A stretch of 64,000 bases of DNA from Tomocerus qinae (taxonomy: Eukaryota > Arthropoda > Collembola > Entomobryomorpha > Tomoceridae). Both the position numbers and the translations under genes were made by a program. The notes beneath the pieces are model-generated. The model saw only the letters and a list, made by a program, of their open reading frames with translations, made no database searches and was not told the origin of the DNA. This document shows, in pieces, positions 46,701-58,631 of the stretch (position 1 is the first letter of the stretch; every line of letters starts with the position of its first letter). The DNA is taken from contig CM034546.1 of assembly GCA_020055645.1 (NCBI GenBank), positions 12,586,001 through 12,650,000 on the forward strand, given 5' to 3'.

Positions 46701-49700
46701 TTTGCACGGGCTTTCGATTGGTATTAACGGTTTTGTCGTGCTACTTACGGTTCTTTAGATACATAGGGCCTGAATCCTAGTTTGACACCGTGTACTATAT
46801 TATCTTACGAACAGAAACTCTGGTTCGATAATATAAAACATCCTGCACTTACTTGGGCGGACTTTAGAGTTAGATTTATTAACAAGTATGATGATTGGGA
46901 TGCGACTGAAAATAGAGCTAAAATTTTGCGTGAACGTCGTCAACGTGAAGACGAACCTGTAGAACAATTTGTTTACGAAATGGTTCGTTTAGCACGTCAA
47001 GTAAATCCAAACGAGGCCGAAGCTATTTCAGTACTTCGTGCCAAAAATGCGCTAATTCCTAATTTGAGATTAGCCATTACTAACAATGGAACGGCAGAGG
47101 AATTAATTGCTAGTGCTGGTAGAGCTTTGCGCGATCTGCGTGAAAGAGATACCTTAAATGGCACCACTTCTTTACTTCCTCCTCTCAATGAAAAAGAGAG
47201 GAGACAACTACAAAAGCACGCCAAAAAATTCTTCACTAAGTTTAAAGCTACTGAGAATCATGATCATTTCACAGATCATAGATCAAATTTTCGTCAGGAA
47301 GAAACTTCTCATGACTTTAGTTCTGCTTCACAACAATTTGAAGAGCATAACAATTACGATGGTAATTCACAGAATTACCAACAGGACTTCAACGACTGTT
47401 CTATTGAAGAACAAGACGTGACCTTAAGTCACCCTACTACTAATGATAATTATTTCGAGCATTCTGCACATGAATACTCACAGCGACAAGGAAATTATGC
47501 CAAGTCTACTTTTGAAGATGCCAAAGTTGACAATCGTGTTGATGGAAATATTCGCCCACATCAGCAACCTTATTGGCAACTTCCAGATTAATGGGAAGGT
47601 ACAGAGTATAATGCTAACACTTCCAGTAACAATTCCAATAAATAGATGAATCATACAAATTTTGTTTTCATTTCCAAATTATAATTAAATTTAGGATTTA
47701 GTAGTATTTATAAACATTAACTAATTATCATAATGCTTTTGCCGAGACTGGGATCATGACTCAGCTTCTCAATATCTTGTAATATCCAAGTCTGATCAAC
47801 TTAACACTTTACAGATATCATGCCTAGCAACTTTCAATAAATACTATTTATTTGCGATCTAAAGATCATAATACATTACTCTATTGTCACTTTCAACTTA
47901 TAATAATTGGGTTTCTGTATTCATAACAATGTCTGCAATCTATTAACTTAAAATTAAAATAGTATATTCTCATTATACAGTAAAAATATCATAAAACATA
48001 TTCATAGAATGGTTACAAATAAAAGTCTTTCCTGGATGTATCACATTCACATAATAAACAATAAACAATTCAATATCAGTTTACTACATAGACATGTTAA
48101 ACCCTTAACTGGGCGTAGTATTACTTAGACTCTTTCATAAGGCAAGTCATAATTATTTGGGCCCTAGGACACAGCCACACGCTTTAAGTTGGAGTGCACC
48201 CAATGTGTAGGAATTTTGTGAATCCTCTATTTAGAAATAACATTTTGTTTGGAGTTGTACTGTAATGTCTTCTCTCCTTCGCTAAAGGAAAAACAAACAT
48301 AATATAACAATAACTCTCATTCAAATCATTAAATAATATAGTTTCGTTCACTGCACAAGAGAAACTTAAATCTGGATACAGATATTCATAATTAAAAGTA
48401 GTGTCTACACAAACATGTTAAACCCTTTATTGGGCGTAGGAACTACTAGCATCAATAATAAATCTTCATTTAGCTCTTCTCTACGAGCGACAAGCTAAGA
48501 AAATGTTGTATTAATTGTACTACAAGTTTATTATTGGCGAATCGAGTCACTGGGTGGAAAAAGGCCGTCAGTGACTGCATAACGCGTCAAAGACTTTCTC
48601 GAGGATACTATATTTTGTAGATTTGGCAATCTAAATGTTTTGATTGCTGATAATGAATCTCTAACCCCTTACTGAAACTGTTAGAAAGTTATGTAACGAA
48701 TGGGGTGTTAAACACATTTTCACTAGTGTTTATCACCTACAATAAAATTAAAAAACAAGGAAAAGACGTATCATTTTTTGCTACGTTGCTAAACTTTGAA
48801 ATAAATGGATTGGTCCGTATAAGATCAATAATACTATTTCTCCATTCACCTAAAGAATTTAAAATTGTTAAAAGACATGTAGCTAACTTATAACCATATG
48901 TCTAGCTTATAATATTTAGTAAATCTCTGCCCTGTTCTCTGGCTGGATAGCAGCTAGGGAAATATTATGGTTGGGCTACAACTAAGGACAAGTTCCATAG
49001 TTGATTATCGCATCTTGGATAGGTTAGACTAAAATCTAACCAATAACTTTAAATTTTATTGTAACTAAAATTTACATCGTCGTCAGCGATCATCTTCCAA
49101 TCCTATTCTTATTACGGACAAAGATGAAAAGCTCCATATTAAATCGAGTACATCACCATCTTTAACCCGCTCGATAATGACTCAACGACTCGTGAGGATC
49201 GCCGCCTCTAACCCCACGCTTGTGAACTTTCCAAACTTAGACTTTGGATCGTGGGGCGAGAAAATGACTGATATTTCTTCTCCGACAAATCAACGTGCTC
49301 AAGACATCGCCACGCTTGTGAACTTTTCCGATTGGAAACTCGGAATCGTGGCCAGAAGAAACAGCAGCATCACCATCACCAACAGTTGCAGTAACAACAG
49401 CAATTGCAACAAAGACACCAACATCAATACCAGCTTCTCCATCATAACATACTATTTATACATGTATAACTAAAATTATTGATGAACATGTAAATATTGT
49501 AAAGCCGTTACCAGAGGTCAGAAACGGTTGTGCTAATTTTAAATTAAGGAGTGCTGATGTTAATTCTCGGAGTGTTACTCCACTAAAAAATTATAAAACA
49601 GCAGAGGGCCTAAAAGCCATGCTCGTTATTGTCCCGATATTTAGAATTCAAAGAAACCAAAAGGCTGGCTCTTCTTTCAATTTAATCAATTAATTTTTTT

Positions 49701-51387
49701 GTATAGGGTATTGGAATTTATTTACTTGTGGGAATTATTTTCTTTTTGTCAACCCCATTTTTTTCTCTCTACTGCCCGGGGATTACTTCCCTATGAGATT
49801 TATTTTGAAGGGGAGACCCTGGAAGGTAAATCTTGTCCAGCCAAGACTCACTTTCCACCAAATACAAATATTGTCTCGTGGCAGTGTCTTAGCCACGAGT
49901 CGTCTCTTCTTACTCCCACTCTATATACACTATCCCTAATACTAAACTATACCCTATATGCCCTAACTAACCTAATACCTACACTACCTTATAACTACCT
50001 ATATTATTATATTGTATTAATTACACAAGCATACTAATTACATTCAGACATTCATTTGTTCTTCACTCATTCTGGATTGGGACTTTGGGGACACTACAAG
50101 TCCCAATAAACTATCCTTAATCATTCATTCCAGTTCTCTCATACTTACTTTCATTCCTCCGATTCACTCTCGCATACATTCGGATATCATTCGTGCAACT
50201 CATACATACTGACACTCATACCCGGGTAACAGACACACTCACATCCACACTTGGATCAGTCCCTCACATTGGGACAGGACTCATCGTCACAGGACCGTGA
50301 CAACCCAGCCAGCCTACAACACCTGCCGGCAAAAGCAGGGTAGGTTTGTACCTTTAAGTACATAACGGCATACTGGGCATTCCGGGTAGTAGGAGATACT
50401 TACTCTACACCTGCAAATGCGATGACATGAGACATGTTGATGGCTGTACAAATGGAATTTACAAAGTTTTAAAAAACGAAGTAGCTACGTTAACTATCGT
50501 TGTCCTATCTCCAGACAATATTTTATATATAGTAGGTCAAAACAGAATGCTGTACCTAATTTACTACCATGAATTGGAAAAATCAAGGACATATTGAGGG
50601 TTGGGCTTTCAGGGCTGAAGCCCCCCCCAAAAATCCAAGAAAAAGGGGACTTTTTCTCAAACTAGCAAAACATTTCTCGCTTATTTGCCATTTTTGACTC
50701 ATTTCCGTCAAAAAATGCGAATGTATATGATTGACATATCTATTGGAAATCTTAACCCCCCAAAACTCAGTTCTAGATACGTGCTTGGAAAAAGCGTTAG
50801 ATTGGAAGACATTTGATTACTATGGGACTAACTAACTATTAGCTCATTTCAATTAGTAATATTAGGTTTCCAATAAAATGTTTAACAATGATTTATTTTT
50901 TGAATTAAACTACAGTAATCTGTCATTTTTCTTAGGGAAAACAACCGCAACCCCAGGCCGTTAGCATGCATATGATATGATTTATTATTCCTTTAGTAAG
51001 AAATATTTAATACCACTTCTACCAAACTAAATATTAAGAGTGTGGGTATAACAAAATTAGTGTCGTAAATATTCAAAATTATTGGAAATCTTAGTAGGTG
51101 ATTTTAAATTGCTATCACCATCTAACTCGGGTAGATCCGATTGTCTGTTATTGTTAGGATTTTTAAATTGAATGTATTACTGATCACGAACACCTAAATA
51201 TAGAAATTTGGAAGTAAAAATAATAAATTAATTTTGTCTTACTGATTGGTAACTGAGAATTTAGAGACTCAAATGCGTCTTTTGGTGAGTTATATTCCTT
51301 AATGCCATTTTCCGCAAACACGTTTAGAAATAAAAAGCTAATAATTGGCACGCTAAAGAGAAATTTCATCTGTATTGAAATTTTCAT
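40716..51387 (-). CDS. Receptor B ectodomain, exons 1-5: signal peptide and GH18 domain (catalytic motif lost)
   Basis: The exons are 51243-51387, 41924-42118, 41394-41565, 41238-41319 and 40716-41120, with the same lengths and phases as copy A. Exon 1 encodes MKFLFSVPIISFLFLNVFAE. The GH18 landmarks are the same (NLCTHVIY, YPHLKTLVEI, NILLGITFMGQPF), as is the replaced active-site strand MSELNLSGAYFG. Intron 1 is 9.1 kb because it holds a 7.7-kb LTR element. The gene is open up to exon 6, where a 10-nt deletion lies. Confidence 0.83.
42709..43304 (+). repeat. 5' LTR of the Ty3-like element
   Basis: 596 bp, starts TGGAAGGT and ends CCCGCA (CCTGCA in the 3' LTR). Confidence 0.9.
43305..45488. 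other. 5' leader of the Ty3-like element
   Basis: About 2.2 kb of noncoding, AT-rich sequence after the primer site. No open frame or recognised motif. Confidence 0.5.
45489..47591 (+). pseudogene. Gag of the Ty3-like element, split by a foldback insertion
   Basis: The N-terminal part (45489-45757) starts MAIPNRELPRILPAAMGQLN and includes HTAASFLDNIERYYEAMNYR. The C-terminal part (46796-47591) continues with LWFDNIKHPALTWADFRVRF, EPVEQFVYEMVRLARQVNP and LRLAITNNGTAEELI, the classical retrotransposon gag pattern, then a Gln/Asn-rich tail. No zinc knuckle is seen. The 1032-bp foldback element at 45758-46789 sits between the parts and adds a 6-bp duplication. Confidence 0.85.
45758..46789. mobile_element. 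Foldback element, 1032 bp, nearly all inverted repeat
   Basis: It begins AGGGTGTCAAACTAGG and ends with the inverse; the arms pair almost to the centre (about 46270). It is flanked by GTCTAC (45752-45757) and GTGTAC (46790-46795), a 6-bp duplication with one mismatch. Each arm holds about four units of 31-33 bp with CGGCGACACGCTACAACCA. A truncated relative lies at 34359-35095. It has no coding capacity; open frames inside it are by-products of the repeats. Confidence 0.88.
47592..48539. other. Decayed interior of the Ty3-like element
   Basis: No open frame. A segment with CATGTTAAACCCTT and TGGGCGTAG occurs twice (about 48092 and 48413), which suggests a local duplication. Protease, reverse transcriptase and RNase H are absent here. 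Confidence 0.5.
48540..48780 (+). pseudogene. Integrase fragment of the Ty3-like element
   Basis: Short peptides in shifting frames match the DDE core of Ty3-type integrases: SHWVEK, FGNLNVLIADNESL (second catalytic Asp region), then KLCNEWGVKHIFTSVYH before a stop. Frames change between these pieces, so it is a relic. Confidence 0.7.
48781..49819. other. 3' part of the Ty3-like element before the right LTR
   Basis: No gene recognised. From 49190 to 49350 two copies of a segment with CCACGCTTGTGAACTTT and GATCGTGG-like sequence occur about 110 bp apart. A short polypurine tract ends at the LTR. Confidence 0.45.
49820..50415 (+). repeat. 3' LTR of the Ty3-like element
   Basis: 596 bp, starts TGGAAGGT, ends CCTGCA, and is followed by the second AATG. 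Confidence 0.9.
50420..51242. other. Intron 1 of receptor B, distal part
   Basis: Close match to 29149-29460 plus 30087-30605 of copy A without the foldback MITE. No gene. Confidence 0.7.
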
Positions 51388-52484
51388 TTCAAAAATAACA
51401 CTAGAAAATGGCTTCTTCTGTGGTTGTCGATGTACTGGGACTGTAAAAATGTAAAGCTGATTAGCCAGTGTTTGATTAGCCACCGCAAAATATGGTTTCA
51501 GGATAACTTGTATAAATTAATTTGCATTAGAAATACATCCAATCCTTGTTTGTCTCTTCCCTTCTATCATCGTTTCGCTCTCGCCTGTTTTCTATTTGAC
51601 GTATCGATCTATCTATATTTCTATTCGATCTGTAATGCCAAGCTAGAATATGTGAATCATTATAGTAAGTTTTTATTACTTTTTACTGGTTCCTCAACGA
51701 AGTATTATTATGTGTCACTAATTTTCATTAACCCCATTTCATGTATATGAATGTAAACATCATAATCGGCTCCTACGATGTATCAGTAAACGTGTCATAG
51801 TGTCCCAACTAAACGGTTTCTATTAGATCTTCTATCAGATATGTGAATTTGGATTATCTTATGTTATCCCATCAAAGAATACCCAACTCTTTACTCATTA
51901 TCAAAAATTTTGAACTGCATGTATTTCCGATATAAAATATAATGCTGCGTTGTAGTTGTGTCTTGGAAGATTATTTAATTCTTCTTATTATTTTCAATTT
52001 CAAGTAACCTTTGTTAATTTTCATTGATCCATTACAATAGGGAGGCTAAAAATTAAATTTCTATTATTCAGATGAGCAATAGAGGATTTGGGAAGTTATT
52101 TTAATAATTTATAATTATCTGCATGCGAAACTCATTGTGCATCGAAATGGTACTTCTTAAATTATTAGTTCGTATCCTGAAGGCTGCAAAGAGCTTTTAA
52201 GATACATAGTGATATTATCGAACTGTACGAAACAAGTTTCTCATTTAGTATGTAGTTATGATTATGACCAGTAATATAGACTGATGTGACGGTTTGCTAA
52301 TTAGAATGCAAATTGTCGTTACTGAAAGTTAATTGTTTAGCAGACACCACCGAAACCAGCAAGCATTGCAATTTCACTTCTTATTTTATGCAGTCAAAAT
52401 ACAAAGCCATAAGTCGGTTGTATTCATCCGATTGAGAAATTTTGAATTCAAAATAAAATTTTAGAATTAATTGAGAGAAAGAAA
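51388..52484. promoter_or_regulatory. Divergent intergenic region between receptor B and DUF4789-like pseudogene B
   Basis: It is colinear with 30751-31818 at high similarity, with only short indels, although at least one of the flanking genes is broken. Confidence 0.5.
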
Positions 52485-52665
52485 ATGAAAGTTTTTGTTC
52501 TTAACAATATTTTGTTTTTACTTTTCACGAAATCTACAGTTACACATTCCGAAAGTCTTGACCAAAGGTAATAACAAACTAAAAGTGCATCTATAATTTC
52601 AATTAAGTACGTAAAATAAATTTAATATTTGTACATTAATTTTTAACGGACCACACGACCTTTTT

Positions 52666-54254
52666 AGCTCGCCTGAATATGCAGCTTATAGAATCGCACA
52701 GTCCGTCCGTCCGTCCGTTTACACGATAACTTTTGAAGACATTGATGGATTTCAACTAAACTTGGCAAAAACATTGCCTATGGACCTGTGACAAAGCCTA
52801 TTGAAAATGGGCCACATTGGTCGATAGGTTGCTGAGATGCCGCGCGCTCACTTTGTCTTCATTTTAATAGTCAAAATGAAAATGTGACATTAAATGGACA
52901 TTAAAAGTTCAAATGTGCTTCCTATGGATTGTTAGAGGATAGTACAAAATATTAAATGCCGCTTCGACAAAATTTAAGATTTTATAATAAATTCAATAAA
53001 ACTGGAAAATACCTATTATAGGACGAAAATAAATCTATTTCGCATTTACCGTATTAATCGAATTAATTCTCCGTATTGAAATAGTGCTCCCCCCGGGTAA
53101 CTATTTCGATTATTTTCGTTTTCAAGAGCAAAATAATAGCGTTTGAAATATAATTCTCCGTATCGAAATAATTCACCATCCCAATCTATTGTCAGTATAG
53201 GTACAACAACAAAGCACCCAATATCCGGAAATCGGTCGGAATTACTGTCGGTTGAAATTACTATACTCGGGCCCAGGCAATTTATCTGGTGATTTGTTTG
53301 GCGACATTGCAACTACTTTTAACAGTTTACTTTTAAAACCGTACCCGTTAAATATTTTTTTCTACGTCATTTTAAATTTAAATTCATATAAGTCAGTCTA
53401 TAAATTTACATTTTGCGCCCATGGCTATCAATCATCAACCTGTTTTAACTTTCTGTGAATAGCAAATCCAAACAAAAGATTTCCATTTTTAGCTATGAAA
53501 ATCATTCTTTAATTGTTTTTCATATTATATTCTATTGCTATCCAATATTCCCACCTTCTAAATTCCGATAAAGTGCCAAATTATATAGTGCATACTGAAA
53601 ATTTTGCCACCCTCTAAAATTTGCCGCCCATTGCGGGTGCACGGCCCTGTGTACACATACAATTTGGACGTTAGTACAACTGTATTACAACCAAAATTTC
53701 TTACTACTAAAGAAAAATTGACTGTTTGGAAAATAATTCTCCGTATCGAAATAATTCACCACTTGGTGAATTATTATGCAAATAGATAGTTAAATTTATA
53801 TTTTTCGAATTGCTTTTCATTATGATAGCCAACATTAATCAATTTTGATTTCCTGTTGATTTTCATACTCAACATTAATAAATTTTGATTTTCTGTTGCT
53901 TTTCATAGTCAACATGATTAAATTTTGATTTTCTGTTGATTTCCATATTCAACATTAATAAATTTTGATTTTCTATAGATTTTCATAGTCAACAATTATC
54001 TATTTTGATTTTCTGTTGATTTTCATAGTCAACATTAATCTATATTGATCTTCTGTTGATTTTCATTGTCAGGATTAATCTATTTTGAGTTTCTCTTGAA
54101 TTTCATAGTCAACGTTAATCTGCTTTGATTTTCTATTGACTTTGATACTCAATATTAACCAATAAATATGAAAATAAACCTGTTTCTATTATTCTATTAA
54201 AACTGTACACGGTCCCCTTCACTCAGGCGAGCTTCTGTTACGGCTTGCCGTAGG
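52666..54254. mobile_element. Helentron-associated (HINE-like) nonautonomous element
   Basis: The left end AGCTCGCCTGA is repeated inverted, 30 bp from the right end (54223-54233), and is followed by a hairpin TACGGC-TT-GCCGTA (54239-54252). It sits between T tracts. Asymmetric inverted repeats plus a 3' hairpin and T-T insertion are features of Helentrons. Copy A lacks it (32005). It contains (TCCG)n near 52705 and a minisatellite. No Rep/helicase frame. Confidence 0.65.
53800..54165. repeat. Minisatellite of about 40-bp units, about nine copies
   Basis: Units share TTTTGATTTTCTGTTGATTT and TCATAGTCAACATTAAT with substitutions; the array lies inside the HINE-like element, which commonly carry such arrays. 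Confidence 0.8.
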
Positions 54255-55195
54255 TTTTTATATATTGTTAATCAAGTCAAGTCAAAACCTTTATGTATTG
54301 AATATATTATGATGAATAAATACTAAAAAGGGGTATAATGTATAATAGTCTGAATAACGTAGATGTAACATCCCCTTTTCAGATTCTCCATTGGATCTAA
54401 ATCCAAAAACTATTTGATGGCAATTATTTACCCGTAAAATAGGTCTCCCAAATTAAAAGCTTCAATAACTAATTATCTGAATAAAATACACTGTATCACC
54501 ATACTAATTATTACCAGATTAATGTGATTATTATAATGTTTAAAAGTAATGGCACTCAAGATCCATTTGCTGGATTTCTCTTTCACGAAGACAGTCAAAA
54601 ATACTATTACGGCGACGATTTACCAATCCGCGGTCCATGTGGGCAGTTTATGTTTTTATACAAAGACACAGACAAAAATCCTAAAAATGCTATTTGCAAG
54701 TGTTTCCAATACACTACTTGTGCTGGCCGACCTTTACTATATTTTGAAAATAAAAAACGGTGCTACAATGCTTTTGAGCAGGTAAATTCCTTGGGTCGTG
54801 GCGCGAGCGGTTCTCAACTAAATTTCCTGCTCCTTTTAATTCAATTTTTACTAAAAAAAACATTGAAATTTTGAAAAATTTATAGACTGCTCTAAAACAT
54901 ATAAAAGCCAGATTCTTTTTAGCCACGATTAAACATACAAATTGAAAACAATCGACAAAATCTACCCGGTTCAGGCAATCAAAAATTGTACAGCTAAAGG
55001 CATAACAAAGAATACGCTTGGCCGGGCTGGCCTAAAGATAAGTCTAAACTAAACTCTTCTTATTTAATGCTAACTAACACACATGTTTAAAAATCCATTC
55101 GAAGCAATTCAACCTCCCGAGCGAAATCGAACTAAGAAAGGAAACATACTGACATAACTGTTAATCTTTATCAAGGTGGTCATAAAATATCTGAA

Positions 55196-55990
55196 ATGCC
55201 CGGAATCGAGCACTCGCCAAAGAAAACAGGTGAGAAGAGAGGACACGACGGTGATATTGAAATGACAGCAAATACAATGAAAAAACCGATTTCAAAGGAT
55301 GACATGATTACCAGCATCTGGAATACTGTAACAAAAATGAATATAAAACTTGACGACCAAAGTGCAATTCTCAATCAAATAGTGGTCAAAAACGAAGAAC
55401 TCACGAAAGAAGTAGCTACACTGAAGAAAAAAGTTTATTTTCTCCAAAACGAAAATGAGCGGTTAGATAAGGAAATACGCAAGAAAAACTTAATCTTCAT
55501 TGGAGTAGACGACGATGAACACGAAAATGAAATACAATGTGCACAGAAAGTGGAAAAAATTATAACAGAAATATTACAAATCTCAAATGTAAAAATCGAC
55601 GTTATAACCAGACTTTCCCGATATGTTCATGGAAAAGCACGACCAATAAGAGTGCAATTTGTTTTACAATATGATCGAAATATAGTATTCTCAGAGAGGC
55701 TTAAACTCTGAGGCGCCAAGAAGAAGATATTTATTAACGAAGATCTCCCGTTAAACACCAGAAAATCCAGAATCTTATTTCGCAACAAATACACTGAAGC
55801 AACCGAAAGCGGTCTACAAGCAAAAATTCACCTTAATAAAAACCAAATTGTAGTCAACGGCCAAGTATTTCACGTAATTAACGGAAAACTGCAAACAAAC
55901 AACCCATTCGAAAATAGTGACATCAATCAAGCCAATGAAGCTAGCAACAGTGTGACGACAGCAGCTGGGTGTAGTTTTTTAGAAACCTGA
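55196..55990 (+). pseudogene. LINE ORF1 (RNA-binding, coiled coil), one stop codon
   Basis: The frame begins MPGIEHSPKKTGEKRG. Residues 50-100 form a coiled coil (NEELTKEVATLKKKVYFLQN), followed by KNLIFIGVDDDEHE and the CAQKVEKIITEIL segment, an arrangement like L1-type ORF1 proteins that coat the RNA. A TGA at 55709-55711 interrupts it. The same frame continues to a natural stop at 55988-55990. Confidence 0.75.
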
Positions 55991-56019
55991 ATGACGAAAT
56001 CCCATCAAAATATAAACTG

Positions 56020-58631
56020 ACCATTTCCCATGTAAACATCCAATCAATCAACAGAAAAGTGCATCTAATTGACTAGTTGTTATGCAGCGAAAAATTACGA
56101 CTTATTATGTCTGACTGAAACGTTTTTAAAGCAAGACATGCTATCGCCAAAGTTCGAGAATTATGCGGTGGTAAGAAAGGACAGGGCTTACAAAGGTAAT
56201 GGAGGAATTTGTATTATACTGAACAATGATTTTAAATACAAAAACTATGACTTTAAAAACGAAAATCAACTAAAATTAAATAATAATGTTGAATACTGTG
56301 GTATTACTGTACAAAGTAAATTTAACAAATCGTTCATAGTTGTCTGTATTTATCGAGGCCCCGATTACAAGAAAGAAGGAATCGATAATGATTTCGTATC
56401 CTTTGAATTAATATTTTCTGAATTATGTCAAACTAGAAAGAGTGTTTATATACTAGGCGATTTTAACCTCAATGATAATATTACGAAAGGACTCCAAGAT
56501 AAATTTAATAAATTATTAAATAATTTCTGTCTGAAACAATTTGTAAACGTACCAACCAGAGGAAATTCAATTCTCGATTTATTTATAAGCAACAATACCG
56601 AAAATATCAACGTTAGCGTAGATGACAAATGTTTAGGTGACCATGATCTGGTGCAGGCACGTATTAATATACCAAAAATTAAAAAAACAAAAAAGATTAT
56701 CCGCTTTCAAAAAATAAATGACTACACAATGTCAAAAGTTCTAGATAATATTAATGAATTACAAAACCTTACAGGAGAGGCCATAAAACTAGATGATAAA
56801 GTAATAAATTTTAGTAATAATATTATTCAGACTGTAAATACTCACGTACCTTATAAAACAATAACTGTTAATAATAATAACTCTCGAAAATATCTAAATA
56901 ATGTTACACAACAATTAAAGTATGAAGGGAACAAAGCTTATAAGATATTTAAAAAAAACCCTTCCTTATTAAACAAAGCAATTCTTAACAAACTAAATAA
57001 ATCTCTCAAAAAAGCAATAAAGGCCTATACTAAAACCTATTATAATCGTCAAATAGAGAAAGTAGGTGTTCATGAGACGCTAAAAAATATTATCTCTATT
57101 GGAAAGCAAAAGGAACAATGTATTATAGATATAGAAGCTAATATTTTTAATGACTTTTTTGTCAATATATGCACTGCAAGTAATGTGTTAAACACAATTC
57201 CTGTAAAACCACCTAATTTACCTGATATTAACTCCCAATTCAAAATATCTCCTGTAACGCATTTAGAACTACAATCAGTTTGGAAATCGTTAAAAAAGCA
57301 AACTTCCCGATCTACCGATTATTTAGATATGTCTCCTATTTATTTTAAATACCTTATGCAGTCACCCAGTGTATGTAATTCACTTCTGGAGATTGTGAAC
57401 CAGAGTATTGAGGAAAGTTATGTATGTGACAATATTAAAGTATCAAAAATAACACCAGTACCTAAGCTAACTAATCCAACTGATGTAAGTCATTATAGAC
57501 CAGTTGCAAATCAAACTGTTATATCAAAAATAACCGAAAAATGTATATACAATCAATTAGTAACTTATGTTAACGATAATGATATTCTGTGCAAAACCCA
57601 ATTCGGATTCAGGAAAAACCACTCTACACTGCATGCGCAACTTGCACTAACGGATATTTTATTTAAAAACGTCGCGATAGGCAATGTAAATATAGTACTC
57701 TCACTCGACGTATCTAAGGCCTTTGACAAAGTTGACAAAGAAATATTAGAAGAAAAAATGTCATGGTATAATATAGATTTTTCATGGTTCAAATCATACC
57801 TAACAAATAGAAAACAGTATGTAAAGATCAAAAGTAATACTAGTGACGTTTTTAATGACAAGCCTAGCAATCAAGAAAACGATGAATGTAATTACAATAT
57901 TAACAAAAATAATTCGCAGATAAAAGGGGTAAATCTCGGAGTGCCCCAAGGTTCAGTATTAGGAAGTTTATTGTTCTCTATCTTAGTTAACGACCTACCT
58001 TTATGTATAAAAAATAGCCTAAGTATCCAATTTGCGGACGACAACCAAATAATTATTTCTGGTCACCCTAATCAAATAAATATGCTATTAAGTAAAATCT
58101 CTGATGACTTAGATCATATATCAGAGTGGATGTCATTAAATAGACTTGAACTAAATGTACGAAAAACTAAAATGATGATAATAGCTAGTCCACATGTGAT
58201 TAAATCACTTGATAATATTGTTCTCCATTATAAAAATGTAAATATACGCCCAGAAAAAGAACTAAAAATACTAGGTTTAATTATTGATAGTAAATTAGAA
58301 TGGACAAACCACACTACATACGTTGCCAAAAGGTGTAATGCAATTATATGGTCTCTGTATCCACTTAAGTCCTTTTTCTCGATAAACAATAGAAAACTCA
58401 TTTTAAATACATATGTATTATCCATTGTAAGATATTTATTAGCAGTATGGGGTACCACAAATAAATATAATATGAAAACGATTGAAACTATAATTCGTAC
58501 TGCCGGAAGGTTTGTACTCGACATTCATAAATATGAGAGTGTAAAATATCTAATTTCAACCGAGATTAACTGGCTTTTTCCAAACTTTATGTACAAGTAC
58601 GAACTCCTAAAAATTACGTTTAGACTAGGTC
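56020..58631 (+). pseudogene. LINE ORF2 (endonuclease and reverse transcriptase), broken at both ends
   Basis: The endonuclease begins in another frame (HVNIQSIN, 56029-56052). After a frame change at about 56065, the main frame carries DLLCLTETFL, GDFNLNDN and GDHDLVQARI. The reverse transcriptase has HYRPVANQTVISKITEK, LSLDVSKAFDKVDKE, GVPQGSVLGSLLFSILVND and the catalytic FADD (about residue 654 from 56069). The frame is lost at about 58631, where unrelated sequence begins. Confidence 0.88.

Larger units (their letters stand above)
42709..50415 (+). mobile_element. Ty3-like LTR retrotransposon, 7.7 kb, in intron 1 of receptor B
   Basis: LTRs of 596 bp (42709-43304 and 49820-50415) begin TG and end CA and differ at about three visible positions near their ends. 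A 4-bp duplication AATG flanks the element (42705-42708 and 50416-50419). The paralogous intron in copy A has a single AATG at 29145-29152 and no insertion. A tRNA-Arg-like primer site (TAGCGACCGCGACAGC, 43306-43321) follows the left LTR, and GAAGGGGAGACC precedes the right one. It retains gag and a scrap of integrase. Reverse transcriptase is absent, so it is defective but recent. Confidence 0.92.

Noticed and set aside
53800-54165. Regularly spaced repeats that could suggest a CRISPR array
   Set aside because: The units are contiguous, diverged tandem copies without unique spacers, inside a eukaryotic mobile element.
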